A DNA stretch of 64,000 nt, taken from Ligula intestinalis. Taxonomy: Eukaryota > Platyhelminthes > Cestoda > Diphyllobothriidea > Diphyllobothriidae. The stretch is from contig JAYGXS010000003.1 of assembly GCA_036362985.1 (NCBI GenBank), positions 65,145,293-65,209,292 of the forward strand, read 5' to 3'. Below the pieces are notes generated by a model. That model was not told the origin of the DNA. It saw only the letters and a list, made by a program, of their open reading frames with translations, and did not search any database. Below are positions 10,917 through 20,579 of the stretch, piece after piece (position 1 is the stretch's first letter; every line of letters begins with the position of its first letter). Both the position numbers and the translations under genes were made by a program.

Positions 10917-10969
10917 CGGTTGCCGAAGTTGCGCTTACTTTTGTGTTTGCAATCCAGGCAACCTGAATA

Positions 10970-11165
10970 AGAAACAGAGACTACACCTTCCCAGTGCCTA
11001 GCAGTCTTGCAACGGATACTTACGGCTGCAATAACGCCGTCCGAATGACGCATGGCGAGGGCACAAGAAACGGCCTTTGCCCGTTTTTCTATGGCTTCTC
11101 CAAAGTGCACAAGGAAGGCGCTCCTCTCCGGCCTATCGTATCACTAAAAGGCACTCCAACGTAGC
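10970..11165 (+). pseudogene. PLE RT fragment, plus strand
   Basis: The plus strand at about 11,080-11,160 reads FYGFSKVHKEGAPLRPIVS followed by LKGTPT. This is the N-terminal RT block of Penelope-like elements (FYGLPKVHK...LRPIVS). It faces away from the minus-strand remnant B, whose truncated end lies about 50 bp to the left, giving a head-to-head arrangement. A stop follows at once and the rest of the RT is absent. Confidence 0.7.
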
Positions 11166-11179
11166 AAAGTGGCAACTCT

Positions 11180-11960
11180 TTCCTTCATCCTTCATATTGA
11201 AACAATTTTCAATAAAACTTATTGAGTTACTTGACTTCATTCCTAGCACTCACCTCAATTCATAACCTGGCAATTTATAGATGGTATTATTTTACCCCCA
11301 TTCTTTATTGTTTAGATTTTATTTTCCCAGATTTACTCAAAAATATTGTCTTACCTTTTGACTAATTCACTGAGAGTATTCTCTATAATCTTGTACATCC
11401 CTTCCACGCTGGGCGAATGTCTGCGAAATCCTTTCATCAAATATGCCGAGGTTTTCGAAAGATCCTTTGCCGTACACCGCCATATTAGAATTACTTATTT
11501 CCATTTATAGAATAGTAACTTAAATTTAAATAGACAGAACTACAGATAAGGATATTTTAGAGGCCTATTTAATTCATGTGCATTTTGCCTAAACCTTCTG
11601 ATAATTACGCATTTTGTTAACGTGTCCCCTGATTTTAGTAAACGAAGTCATTTTTGCTAAAACGTTTGAATAATCTTTTTAAAATAAAGGGAATTTCTCC
11701 CTCTCTCAAACTCTCTAATCTGTGCTCGCCCATTAAGAATCTTTGTGCATTGTCACCTCCTGTCTCAAGTAGGACGAACCACACTTGAAGCTCTTAACAC
11801 CATCACCCGGGCACTGACACCTGCTTCGACCTGCATCGGTGACCGCAAATCAAACCACGTCGATAACAAGAGCGCGTCCCGTGGCAGAACGGGAAAATTG
11901 TATCCCATTCTCGATTGGTCAGCGCCTATCTTATATGGTACATATTCCCAATCGAAACCG
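11180..11960. other. no feature recognised
   Basis: AT-rich spacer with no motif seen, apart from a less AT-rich lead-in to the SINE-like module after about 11,740. Confidence 0.4.
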
Positions 11961-11969
11961 GCAAGGCAA

Positions 11970-12050
11970 ATAGCACATCGCTTAATGGTAAAAGCGTTGA
12001 ACTTCTTACTGAAATGGTCGCGGATTCGAGCATTCGGGAGCGCACTAACG
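11970..12050 (+). repeat. tRNA-derived SINE head (probable)
   Basis: A D-arm-like segment, TCGCTTAATGGTAAAAGCG (11,978-11,996), has a GCTT/AAGC stem. It is followed at tRNA-like spacing by GGTCGCGGATTCGAGC (12,016-12,031), a degraded B box (consensus GGTTCGANTCC). The surrounding 11,740-12,100 block is less AT-rich than its flanks. This fits the 5' head of a tRNA-derived SINE; the acceptor stem and isotype cannot be assigned. Confidence 0.4.
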
Positions 12051-12361
12051 GGCCTTGGATTTGGCTGACTGAGGACGGCCGCTAAGACAGAAATGTCTAT
12101 TGTCATCTACCTTTTCTTTTTCGGTTATGTATTTCTGCCTGTGGTAGATCGGGGCTCAGCAATCGGTTACGAGACTTAATCATCTCTTTGTGTCTTGCAA
12201 CAAACTATCAAGCGCCCCCAGCAGCCCCTCAGCGGTCGGTGTATTAAGGGCAGATTAATATGCAAAAAAGTCGAGGTCCAGATAAAATATTCCTTTTATC
12301 CTCCCCGGAAGAGGAAGAAGAAGAACAAAAGACGATTTCTGGGACCGATAGGTATTTTGAC

Positions 12362-12399
12362 TGACGTTTCAAAATCGTGCTTGCTTCCATCGTCAAAGC
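12362..12399 (-). ncRNA. hammerhead ribozyme motif at the 3' end of PLE remnant C
   Basis: Minus strand: TTGACGA (12,396 to 12,390; consensus CUGANGA with the first C changed to T), one base, stem II GGAAGC/GATTTT (five of six positions pair, two as G-T), GAAA (12,370 to 12,367) and CGTC. Stem I keeps about three pairs (GCT with AGT). The C3 change should cripple cleavage. The six-pair stem layout matches the copies at 16,690 and 49,083. Confidence 0.65.
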
Positions 12400-12643
12400 A
12401 TGTTGTCTGTAATCCTGTTCGCGTCAAATGAATGTATCCGACCGGTATTCCCTGTGTCAGTCAATTGCACCGATAGATTTTCGTGACTGATTGAATTGCT
12501 CGCGCCCTCACGGGCATCTTTATGAGCTGTGTCATGTCGTTTTTGTGTCTCGTGAGTGTTTTCACTCTCTTTGCTCATAGCTGCCGGCTGTCGGCCCTTC
12601 TTATCTCTCTCCGTCCGACCTATTGCTCCGCTTTGAGCCAACG

Positions 12644-13840
12644 TTAGCCTTTTGCGGAGCGCTTGGGGGCGGGATGAAGGTCCATGTCTCTGTTTAGTGT
12701 ACCAGTCGAGGACCAACTTTCTAGCAGCAATCTGGCCAGCTTGTTGTTGGCTCGGCCTATTACCCTTGCTTTTTCAAAGGCGAATTTGTGTTTCTTCTGC
12801 TTAACGTGGTCATAGCCCAAAGACAGCTTATCCTCGCGATTGATTGCGAGCTGATGCTTATGCAACCTTGTGCCAAGGCGTCTTCCCGTTTCACCGACAT
12901 ACCTTGCAGTACAGTCTTGGTATAGTATACTGCAGACCACAGCTGATTGTTCTACCAGAGGTTGCGGGTCGTTGGGCCTCATAATCTACTGTCTGATGGT
13001 TGACTACGGCCTATGACCCACATCGATCCCGAATGTTTTCAGAATTCTTGCAGCCCCCTCTGATACCTTCTTCACATAAGGGATTGTGAGCCAGAACTTA
13101 GGGTCCTCTCCTTTCGACCGCTCATAGTGGGGCTCCTTAAGACGCTTGCATACAAAGGACTTTGAATAACCGGTGGCGTGATATAGGACATGCAAGTTAT
13201 TAATCTCCTTCTTTTTCCCACTTTCGTCCTTGCTGTGTGCCTGAAGGTGTTGGAAGAGGGTTCTAACACAACTACGTTTGTGACCAACGGGGTGGTTTCT
13301 TCTGAAGTGGAAAATGCGCATGGTATTGGTTGTCTTGCGGTAGACCGTTGTCTTTATCTCTCTGTCTGCCAGTTTCGTCACTTGAACATCGAGGAAGGGT
13401 AACTTATTATTGACCTCTTATTTCATAGTGAACTGGATGTCAGGAAAGTTGGAGTTCAGCAGTGCCTTGAAGGTCTGCACTTTGCTCCTTTTGATGATGA
13501 CGGAGATGTCGTCAAAGTATCTGGGCCAGAACTTCGGAGGAGACGAACTGAAGATCAGCCACTTGAACCTCTGCAAAACAGCTTTGGCAATAAGGCCAGA
13601 CAGAGCTGAGCCCATCTTAGTACTGCGTTGGGGACTCCTTGCCTTGCCGGTACTGATTAGGAATGTAAAGATTGGCGTACAGGTGATTACTGATCCGTTA
13701 CGGGACGTACTTGCTCAGTTGTGCCTTGGAACTTCCCCTCGGGTCTCACCAACAACCACTCAGTCTCTTGCATGCTATACAACAAATACCTTACCAACAA
13801 AGACAACACATTATCTTGGGTTCAGTATGGCTGGCTAATG
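12644..13840 (-). pseudogene. PLE reverse transcriptase and GIY-YIG protein, three in-frame stops
   Basis: In order, the protein shows MGSALSGLIAKAVLQR (RT block preceding the catalytic box), PRYFDDISVIIK (catalytic box at about 13,508-13,519; YFDD for the usual YVDD), NNKLPFLDVQV, TTVYRKTTNT, CVRTLFQHLQAHS, PYVKKVSEGAARIL, and a GIY-YIG nuclease (VVCSILYQDC, ARYVGETGRRLGTRLHKHQ, FAFEKARVI, LLESW). PLE proteins combine both enzymes so that cleavage and reverse transcription are coupled. The catalytic aspartates and the YVG motif survive, so the three stops are the main visible damage, apart from the missing N-terminal RT. Confidence 0.85.
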
Positions 13841-13850
13841 ACAGTGAATA
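13825..13850 (+). ncRNA. possible hammerhead remnant
   Basis: GGCTAATGACAGTGAATAAG at about 13,833 resembles the GGCTGATGA...AATAAGCC part of the complete ribozyme at 16,788, but the GAAA box has become AGGGG. I regard it as a decayed relative at most. Confidence 0.2.
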
Positions 13851-13859
13851 AGCCAGGGG

Positions 13860-15530
13860 TGGCCTTTTTCATCATCTTTAGACGGTGTTGGTAAAGGCTT
13901 TTACCAATTGATGTATTTAGAAATAGGTGAAGTTAGTTAGGAATAAAATTAACTTTATTTGTAAAGTATTAAATATGGAGCCCCCATTGGTAGATAGAAA
14001 AATGGAAGATGCAGAGCATACAATCCACTTAAACCGAGCTGATAAATATACTGCGGTTGTACACACTGTAAGCCGATTGGTGCTCACTGTAAACATTCAT
14101 CTAGTCAAAAATTGCTGTTCTCTCTCCCATCTGACCTTGTGTCGTTTTGAAATATTCCTCATTTCTTCAAGCGCTACTTTTAAGCACCTGGGGCAATACA
14201 GTTAAATTTTACTTTTTTTTTCATGCAAATAGTTCAATGTCTACAAGTTCCGTACATCAGATGCTACATCAACAGTTGTGACTATGACGCTGCTACACAA
14301 GGCCAAGACTGGAAGGCAGCTTTAATCACTCAATATCCCCACGCAAAGTTTCACCAAACATGGGTTATGACAAGAGCACCAAACGAGCGCTCCATCAAAT
14401 CTTTATTCAAAATATTTACAAATATCGTCTTCCTCAACGAATTAACTAGTCATATCCAGGTCATATGGTAAGAGTACTAGTATACATCAAGGTATCAATG
14501 CACGCATATTCACTCCACAATCCATAGTTCACGTTAATCAAAATGGAAATTCAATAGCTGTACGCCTAATTAATTCACATCATGAAGGTAAAGATCTGGT
14601 AAGGCGTCATTTGTCGTGGTTAAATACTGTTTTTGTGGTTGCGCAAAATGCGTTTCTTCCCCTTTCGCTCTTAAAAAATGACCATTTTTTCAGGTAACTT
14701 AGTCTACCCGACTTGGTACATTTATATTTATGTATCTCCTCCAATACCTTACAAAGGCCTTTGCTGCGCGTTAACAGACTCAGGTAACTTGAAAGCCAAA
14801 AGCGGCTAGAGCAGAAAAAATAACCAGTCACCTATTAGCGAAAAAAGAGTACTACCGACCCCTAGTGAGAATCAAACAGCCGTTTCCAGTTGGCTGAACA
14901 AATTATCCAGATGAACAGACTGTTGAACTTCCGGTTATAGGTCAGAACAGTTTGTGTCAATGCTTACTTTTAGGATTGCGTAATTTATTCAACTGAAGAC
15001 GGTTTGGCGAGCAAGAAAATGGTGACTCCCCCTTGTGGAGGCGGCCTCACGCAAAATTCAATTCAAGCGTTAGAATGAGAGTTGGGGACATTGAGGGTAG
15101 GCAGCCGACTGTAATATAGCATGAAGCCAATTTATCTAAAAAGAGATCCATATTTCCGACTCCAGGCTTCATTTTAAAGTTTAAATTAAACCCTTCGTTG
15201 CCCAAAACGGTTAATGCACAAAATTCCGATTGTATCCACGTTAGCGGTATGTCACCCGTTTAATCTTTCGAAGGGCGAGTCTTAAGTTAAAAACTTTTCA
15301 TTCAAGAAGAAGCAAATGCACTTTTTTCTTCCTGAGGCCGACAACATGTGTTTGTGTCATTCATATCCGCTGGTTGAGCCACTCTGACAATAAATTTTGG
15401 TTGCATAAGTTATAAAAGAAAACGTAGCAAATGAATTTATGGGATAAACTAGCAAACAGAATAGCTTATCGAGCATTTTTGATATTTTCATGTTCTTATA
15501 CAGATCTGTCAAATTGTTTAGATATTAGTC
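13860..15530. other. no feature recognised
   Basis: AT-rich sequence with small open frames that show no motif. Confidence 0.4.
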
Positions 15531-15539
15531 GATATTTTA

Positions 15540-16560
15540 GAATACAGTTTGCACCTAACACTGATTGAAATTATTAGTATCGCCCGAGTCTTTGTCTTAG
15601 ACAGTCTTATTTTTCAATGTGAATCAAAACTATGTGTGCACTGAATGTGATAAAATGAGAAAGGACAGATTTCCATAATAATAATTCATTCTTATTTTTT
15701 TGAGGGCACATAAAGTTTTGGCGAAAAAATTAGCAAAAAAATCCACTACGAAGGAAAGCTCAATTTTTCACCAATGTTCCGCAGGTCATTTTTTTGAAAA
15801 ACCTTCCGAAAAGCATACTAGTTTGTATTACTTAGGGAGATTTTTAGGAGTCTAAGTAGCTTGGCAAATTTGCTAGAAAAAGTGAACAAAACTTGTTTGT
15901 TTAATTCACACTATAGCGATTTTAGAGTCAGACAGTCTGAGCTTGAAGTATTTTATTTGCAACAGGGTTAAACTGAATTTTATCGTGAATTCTTGTTAAC
16001 TGCAGGATTACCTAGTGTTGTTAATTATTCCATAACTTCCCAACACATGGCTGTCAAACTGCACCTTACGCCTGCTTCGATAAAGTTAGTGCACTTATTG
16101 CTATTATTGCCCGAGCAGGTCCCTTAAGATTGTCTTCTTTTCATTTCGAACCAATTGTCTGCATGCTCTGCATGTGATAAAAAGCTCAGGGCCACATTTT
16201 CATATTTTTCCAATTGTGTAAGTGGACAAAACCCATGAATATACAAATTTGCTAAAAAATAACCAGAATAAGCAACTCAATTTCCCATTTGGTTTCAGGA
16301 GGTCTCTTTTTGAGAAGCCTTCCGAAAAGCGTTCTTGTATATATTCCGAGGGAAAGTTTGAGGGTCCTAAGACGCTTGGCAGACTTACTAGAAAAAGTGA
16401 ACAAAAACGTTTTTTTAATTTCATCCTATACTGATTGTAATGTCAGGAAAGTCTGAACTTGGCAAGGCTTAACTGTATTCTACCGTCAGTGCTTGTAAAC
16501 TACCGGAAAACATGACGTTAAAAACGTTTTCTAAATACTCCTAAAACTGCCGTGAAACGA
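15540..16560. repeat. divergent tandem repeat, unit about 510 bp, two copies
   Basis: Unit 1 (about 15,540-16,045) and unit 2 (about 16,052-16,560) share ordered landmarks. These are a tgcacc...ta(a)c(g)c start, attattgcccgag versus agtatcgcccgag, gaatgtgataaaa versus gcatgtgataaaa, the phrase accttccgaaaagc versus gccttccgaaaagc (15,801 and 16,316), and ctagaaaaagtgaacaaaa (15,874 and 16,390). Divergence is substantial. No coding content is evident. Cattacgcctgacatg near 16,568 may be the start of a third unit. Confidence 0.75.
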
Positions 16561-16689
16561 CATCATATTACGCCTGACATGACAAAATAAATGTAAAGAT
16601 CTTTGTCTTTACACTTAAAGTCGTTCGCCGCAGGGTGAAAAAAGTATATATGAGAAGAAAAGGCGATATCGGGAACCATTGTTCTATCA

Positions 16690-16728
16690 TCCTGACGTTT
16701 CGAAAACGTGCAGGCTTCCGTTATCATA
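16690..16728 (-). ncRNA. hammerhead ribozyme motif, degenerate, minus strand
   Basis: Minus strand: ATGATAA (16,727 to 16,721) stands where CUGAUGA belongs, followed by one base and a complete six-pair stem II, GGAAGC (16,719 to 16,714) with GTTTTC (16,707 to 16,702). Then come GAAA (16,701 to 16,698) and CGTC. Stem I is lost because the upstream bases are now a TA microsatellite. The tail (GGTTCCCGATATCGCC then TTTTCTTCTC) matches the other PLE hammerhead tails. Confidence 0.6.
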
Positions 16729-16741
16729 TATATATATATAT
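16726..16741. repeat. (TA)n microsatellite
   Basis: An uninterrupted TA run. It abuts and partly replaces the 5' end of the minus-strand hammerhead. Confidence 0.9.
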
Positions 16742-16787
16742 GGGTGTGTTTGTTTGTGTTGTCCGACCAGCTGGTGTTCAGGGTTAT

Positions 16788-16834
16788 GCTTGGCTGATGA
16801 AGGCTAATAAGCCCGAAACAGTTCTGTATCAAGT
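16788..16834 (+). ncRNA. hammerhead ribozyme, near-complete, type I
   Basis: All core boxes are present in order: CTGATGA (16,794-16,800), GAAA (16,815-16,818) and the cleavage dinucleotide TA (16,827-16,828). Stem I pairs GCTTGG (16,788-16,793) with TCAAGT (16,829-16,834), six pairs including two terminal G-T. Stem II is GGCT, loop AATA, AGCC (16,802-16,813); the base pair normally closing it is an A-C mismatch (16,801/16,814). Stem III is ACAG, loop TT, CTGT (16,818-16,827). Cleavage is predicted after A16,828. PLE and retrozyme-type mobile elements are known hosts for such ribozymes; no protein-coding part adjoins this one. Confidence 0.8.
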
Positions 16835-16866
16835 TACCCCCAGATGCTGTCATACCCCACTTACTG

Positions 16867-16891
16867 ATATATATATATATATATATATATA
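16867..16891. repeat. (TA)n microsatellite
   Basis: A TA run of about 25 bases on the right flank of the hammerhead pair. Confidence 0.9.
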
Positions 16892-16899
16892 AGTACAAC

Positions 16900-18440
16900 G
16901 ACCCATTCATTTTGGCTAAAACGAAGACTTACATCTTAATGAAAAAATATAATCCGTCCTGGGACAGTGTCACCAGGTAATTGGAATGTTTTTTTTGAGT
17001 TTTTGAAACGCAAGCAAAAATGTGCGTTACATGCGTCATGTTTATGATCCAGGCAAAGTAGTTTAAGTCTCAAGCCATCAGGCGAACACGCACCAGTCAA
17101 GCTCACAGGATTCTTGCTGCTTATATGTTTTGTGGTCGTATGGAAGTTATGTGCTTCATGTTAAAGCGCCTAAGCAAGCGTTTGTCATTTACTTACGAAT
17201 ATCTGGGTTGGCTTGATACTAAAACAAATTTGTATAACGGTGAGTTACTACAAAGGTCAGTGAATCGTTTGGGAATATTCGTCAAATTTGATACGACACG
17301 CGCTCGGTGCGATGCCGACTGGTTACCTAAAAGATCTCAGGTAACTTGCTAGAAACAAAAAGCGGTATCTCAGGATTTTGGCAGATACTTTGGACCCATT
17401 TATTGAACCAGTAGTCCGAAAATATATAATAAAAATAGTACTTAAAAAGTATGGGAAAAGAGTTACTGTCTGTGCGCAAGAGAACTTTCGTTTTCCTATG
17501 CAGCAATTCTCTTTTAGAAGTCTTCAGTTGACAAGCGTGTTGTTACGTCAAAACATTTTTATAATCAGATGTTTGCCCTTAACTGTTCCAGGGTCTCGTT
17601 CTTCCAAGCATCTGTACGTCAAAGGTTTCATTACCAAAACTATTTTCGACGTTAAAATATTAATTTTTTCAAATTATAAAATAATTGAGTGCACCTAGGC
17701 TGATAAGGAATAGACTATACAACATTTTGGTTAAAAATAACATTTCCCATTTTTACTGCCTCACTTGATTTATAATAGTGATCCTGTAGTTTTGGATTTC
17801 TAGAGGCTCTCTGTTCTGATTTATGATCAACCTGGGAGTAGTAACGTAAGTGGGTGGTACCCCTTTTGCCATATTTGTTACCTGTCCCAGACTGCTATAC
17901 CATAAAAGCCTGTCGTGAAAAGCAGAAAGGATGGATGTAAGTTGCTAAAAGCGCTTGCGATGTACACACATCAGGAATTACAGCACAAGAGCAGAAGGAT
18001 ACATATGTTAAGATATCGTGCAAGCAGTGAGGCACCATCAAAAATTATAAGCACACCACTTTCTACAAGGCGAGCCATTTGACATCTCAAATTGTGGCTC
18101 AAATTTCTCGTCCTCCGTGTAAAAAATACTATTTTCCTGATTTTGGGATTTCGAACCAGCTAGCACTCTGTCAGACACTCGTTATTAGCTATTGGATTCG
18201 TTTTCACAACATCCCTAACCTCAGAAGCCACGGCAGGCACAAGTCAGAACGAGCAACATTTCCGTGACCACCTTCCGTCAACAATTCTCAGGGATTCCAA
18301 CTATCTACAAACGCCTGAGTCGTTCCAATATCATTTCCATACAGTTTATCGCTTTATACATATTGCATAGAGCGTTAATGTCGTTTAACTTTACTTCGAT
18401 CTATGGTGGAGAGCAAAACTAAACGTACAGCGCAACGTGT
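16900..18440. other. no feature recognised
   Basis: AT-rich spacer. A GGTTCGAAATCC string on the minus strand at 18,146-18,157 with a box-A-like TAGCTAATAACG ahead of it could be a further decayed tRNA-like head, but the B box carries an extra base. Confidence 0.35.
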
Positions 18441-18448
18441 AAAAAGTC

Positions 18449-18522
18449 TGCCAAGAGTGGGATTTGAACCCAAAACCCGTGGTTCGCGGGCATCGGTCGT
18501 TACCATTAGACCACGAGGACGC
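18449..18522 (-). repeat. tRNA-like module (SINE head or tRNA pseudogene)
   Basis: Minus strand: box A TGGTCTAATGG and box B GGTTCAAATCC sit at normal tRNA spacing. The anticodon arm GCCCG, loop CGAACCA, CGGGT has five pairs, and the T arm has four. The acceptor ends (GCGTCCT and TCTTGGC) pair at only two positions, and base 33 is G rather than the expected T. A functional tRNA is therefore unlikely and the isotype is not assignable. The internal RNA polymerase III promoter looks intact. It lies just in front of the second CR1-like element, on the opposite strand. Confidence 0.6.
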
Positions 18523-18584
18523 ACGGTTTCGACTGATTTAATTCAGATATAAGCCCAAATCACAATTTCGAGGGTGGACACCGC

Positions 18585-19640
18585 ATGGTTGGCGCAACGA
18601 AATCGCGCCATGCTAAAAGGCCTAGAAGTCCTTGGAGCTCAATAGACACCAAGCACGAAGAGCGAGAAGGCATATCAGACATGGAACTTTCCAAAGCATT
18701 TTCCGTCATACAGAAGGAAATGGTATGCCTTAAAACAGAATTAGCGAAACTGAAGTCACTTTTGCATATTCTAACGCATGGCTCGATGTTGGAAACGACT
18801 TAAAGCCGAGAAAAAAGCCAAGATGAAGAAAACCGAGGAGGTTTCCATACTCCATAAGCAAGGTACAGCAGAACCAGTAGTGGAACTCGACCTAGTCAAA
18901 AAGTCGAAAATCATGAAAATGTAGAAGACCCGGGAGTCGAACCCTGTACGTTGGGCCAACAGACAGACGGTGTTGCCACGAGACTAGCAGACCACGATGA
19001 AGGGACTGAACATTTTGCTAAGTCAAAGGGAGTCAGGCTTAACACAGTCCCAAAAACCAAGCAGGCGGTGTCTAAGATACCAGTAAGAACTAGTCTGGTT
19101 GCTCCTCCCAAAAAGCCCAAGACGCCACCGACTTACCAATAAAAAAGTTGCCTTGGCACAAAAGAGGATCTGTCGGGTCCTTTTAATGATCAAATGCCAA
19201 AGCTAAGGGACCTCACAGCTCAAGTCGAGGATACCCAAACGTCGGTAGGGTTCACTAATAAAACGCATAGCCCGTTATTTAATCGCAACCAGTGCATCGT
19301 CATACAAGGCATGCCTGAATCTTCTACGGAGACCCCAATGACTAGGATTGACCATGATATGGAGTTATTTCGTGGAAACATTAAAGTTCTCCTACATGAA
19401 AATAAAGAAATGGAGGTCTCCGTCCTAAAAGCATTTAGGATGGGCCTGAAGAAGGATCCATATATGGGCTCGAGTCAACCCAGACCAATTAAATTTATAC
19501 TCAAGCACGAAGAACAAGCGAAGCTACTGTTGAACACGAAATCGCGACTAAGGTACAAGTGTCAAACGGTGTTTTTTTCAGCGGGAGTACTCGCATGCCG
19601 AGAGGGACAAGTGAAGGGCACTGAAAACTGAACTCCACAG
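18585..19640 (+). pseudogene. CR1-like ORF1 protein, broken
   Basis: A 72-codon start (MVGATKSRHAKRPRSPWSS) leads into a heptad-like, coiled-coil-looking stretch (ELSKAFSVIQKEMVCLKTEL, AKLKSLL). A Lys-rich piece follows in another frame. The 145-codon frame from 19,194 then carries QCIVIQGMPESS, KAFRMGLKK, RPIKFILKHEEQAKLLLNTK and SRLRYK. The last two resemble an RRM-like nucleic-acid-binding fold of ORF1 proteins. The role would be binding element RNA. At least three breaks are present. Confidence 0.6.
18925..18998 (-). repeat. tRNA-like module within the CR1-like ORF1 region
   Basis: Minus strand: box A TAGTCTCGTGG and a perfect box B GGTTCGACTCC start 42 bases apart, as in tRNA genes. A GTTGGCCCAAC hairpin lies between them. 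The acceptor strands do not pair. It sits between two pieces of the ORF1-like region of the element at 18,560-22,860 and is antisense to it. It could be a nested SINE or an old captured tRNA-like promoter; I see no clear SINE tail or target-site duplication. Confidence 0.5.
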
Positions 19641-19832
19641 GAGATCCAATGCGGGCGAGAGGAACCTGCGAATAATGAACGGGGAAAACATCACCGCCCA
19701 GAGGTCATTCCGCTGGAGACAGCCAATAACGCTGAGTTTTACACACAAAAAGCAGACCAAAACTCAGGCAATAAAGTAGCTAATTCGCAGAGACCTTCCG
19801 GCTCCCTCGACCTACAAATCGGTCAGAACTCT

Positions 19833-20520
19833 ATGCCGGCGAAGCTGCGCTTTCTTTATACGAACGCACAGACTTTGCTTCAGAAGATTGGCGAGCTCAA
19901 ATTTTGTATGGCTGACATACAGCCGGATGTCATATCCATTACAGAGACCTGGCTACAGGCCAACGTAATGGATGCCAAAATTGTACCCGGAGAGTACTAA
20001 GTTTATCGTCGGGGCCGGATACATAGGAGGGAAGGAGGAATAACAGTGTTTGTCAAGAAGGGCATCATTGCGTCAGAACGCAAAATTGGTTCCTCTCATG
20101 ATTGTGAAGCGCTATGGCTTAAACTGAAAACGCGTGATGCATCCACTTTACAGTTCATGACTGTCTATAGGCCGCCAAATGAAGCTCCAGAGGGTGGTGA
20201 GACCTTGTTTGAACCAATGCGTGAACTGGCTCAAAAGGAAAATGCGCTGATCACTGGAGATTTTAACGCCCCACTGATTAACTGGGATGACCTATCAGTT
20301 AAAAGTTCTGATGAGTCTTTAAGCTGCAGACTCTTAAAGCTGACCGGAAACCTCTCTCTCGTGCAGAATGTTGGATTCCCAACGAGAATAAAAAAGCACA
20401 AACAGCGAACTTTTTGGACGTCATATTATTGAAAGACCCGATTGATACGAGCGAAATTAGGCCAATCGCGCCTCTTGGATAGAGTGATCATGTCATGATC
20501 CTGTGGGAATATGCTGCAAA
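19833..20520 (+). pseudogene. CR1-like AP endonuclease domain
   Basis: In one frame from 19,833, broken by a TAA at 19,998-20,000, the region reads LRFLYTNAQTLLQKI, DVISITETWLQ, RREGGITVFVKKG, FMTVYRPPNEAP and ALITGDFNAPLINW (GDFNAP at 20,256-20,273). A frameshift near 20,425 leads to FLDVILLKDP and SDHVMILW (the SDH motif). All main catalytic landmarks of the exonuclease-endonuclease-phosphatase fold are visible, unlike the copy at 3.3-4.0 kb, where GDFNAP is GNFNAP. The stop and the frameshift make it non-functional. Confidence 0.85.
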
Positions 20521-20579
20521 CACCAATCAACCGAGAAATACGGCGGTTCGGTTTGACTACTGGCGCGGAAATTAGACCA

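Larger units (their letters stand above)
9610..10930 (-). mobile_element. Penelope-like element remnant B with 3' hammerhead
   Basis: Minus-strand order is GIY-YIG nuclease (10,916 to about 10,240), hammerhead (10,148 to 10,105), then a terminal-repeat-like tail continuing towards 9,610. The segment just after the hammerhead (CAGGCGAATAAACAT, then GATCCAGCAATCG) matches the tail of the hammerhead at 6,233. The RT is missing from this strand, so the element is 5'-truncated. A plus-strand RT scrap starts about 50 bp beyond its truncated end. Confidence 0.7.
12290..13850 (-). mobile_element. Penelope-like element remnant C, the least decayed PLE
   Basis: The minus strand holds an RT palm, the linker, a GIY-YIG nuclease and a 3' hammerhead, in the canonical PLE order. 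From 13,615 to 12,644 everything stays in one frame, interrupted only by stop codons at 13,418-13,420, 13,004-13,006 and 12,986-12,988. The RT is truncated at its 5' end near 13,850. After the hammerhead (12,399-12,362) the tail reads GGTCCCAGAAATCG and then a TTCTTCTTC tract, matching the other hammerhead tails. Confidence 0.8.

Noticed and set aside
16563..16910. open frames with Tyr-Ile repeats on both strands
   Set aside because: They are readings of the TA microsatellites and the hammerhead block.
18146..18191. third antisense tRNA-like module
   Set aside because: The B box has an extra base and the T arm does not pair; kept only as a remark.
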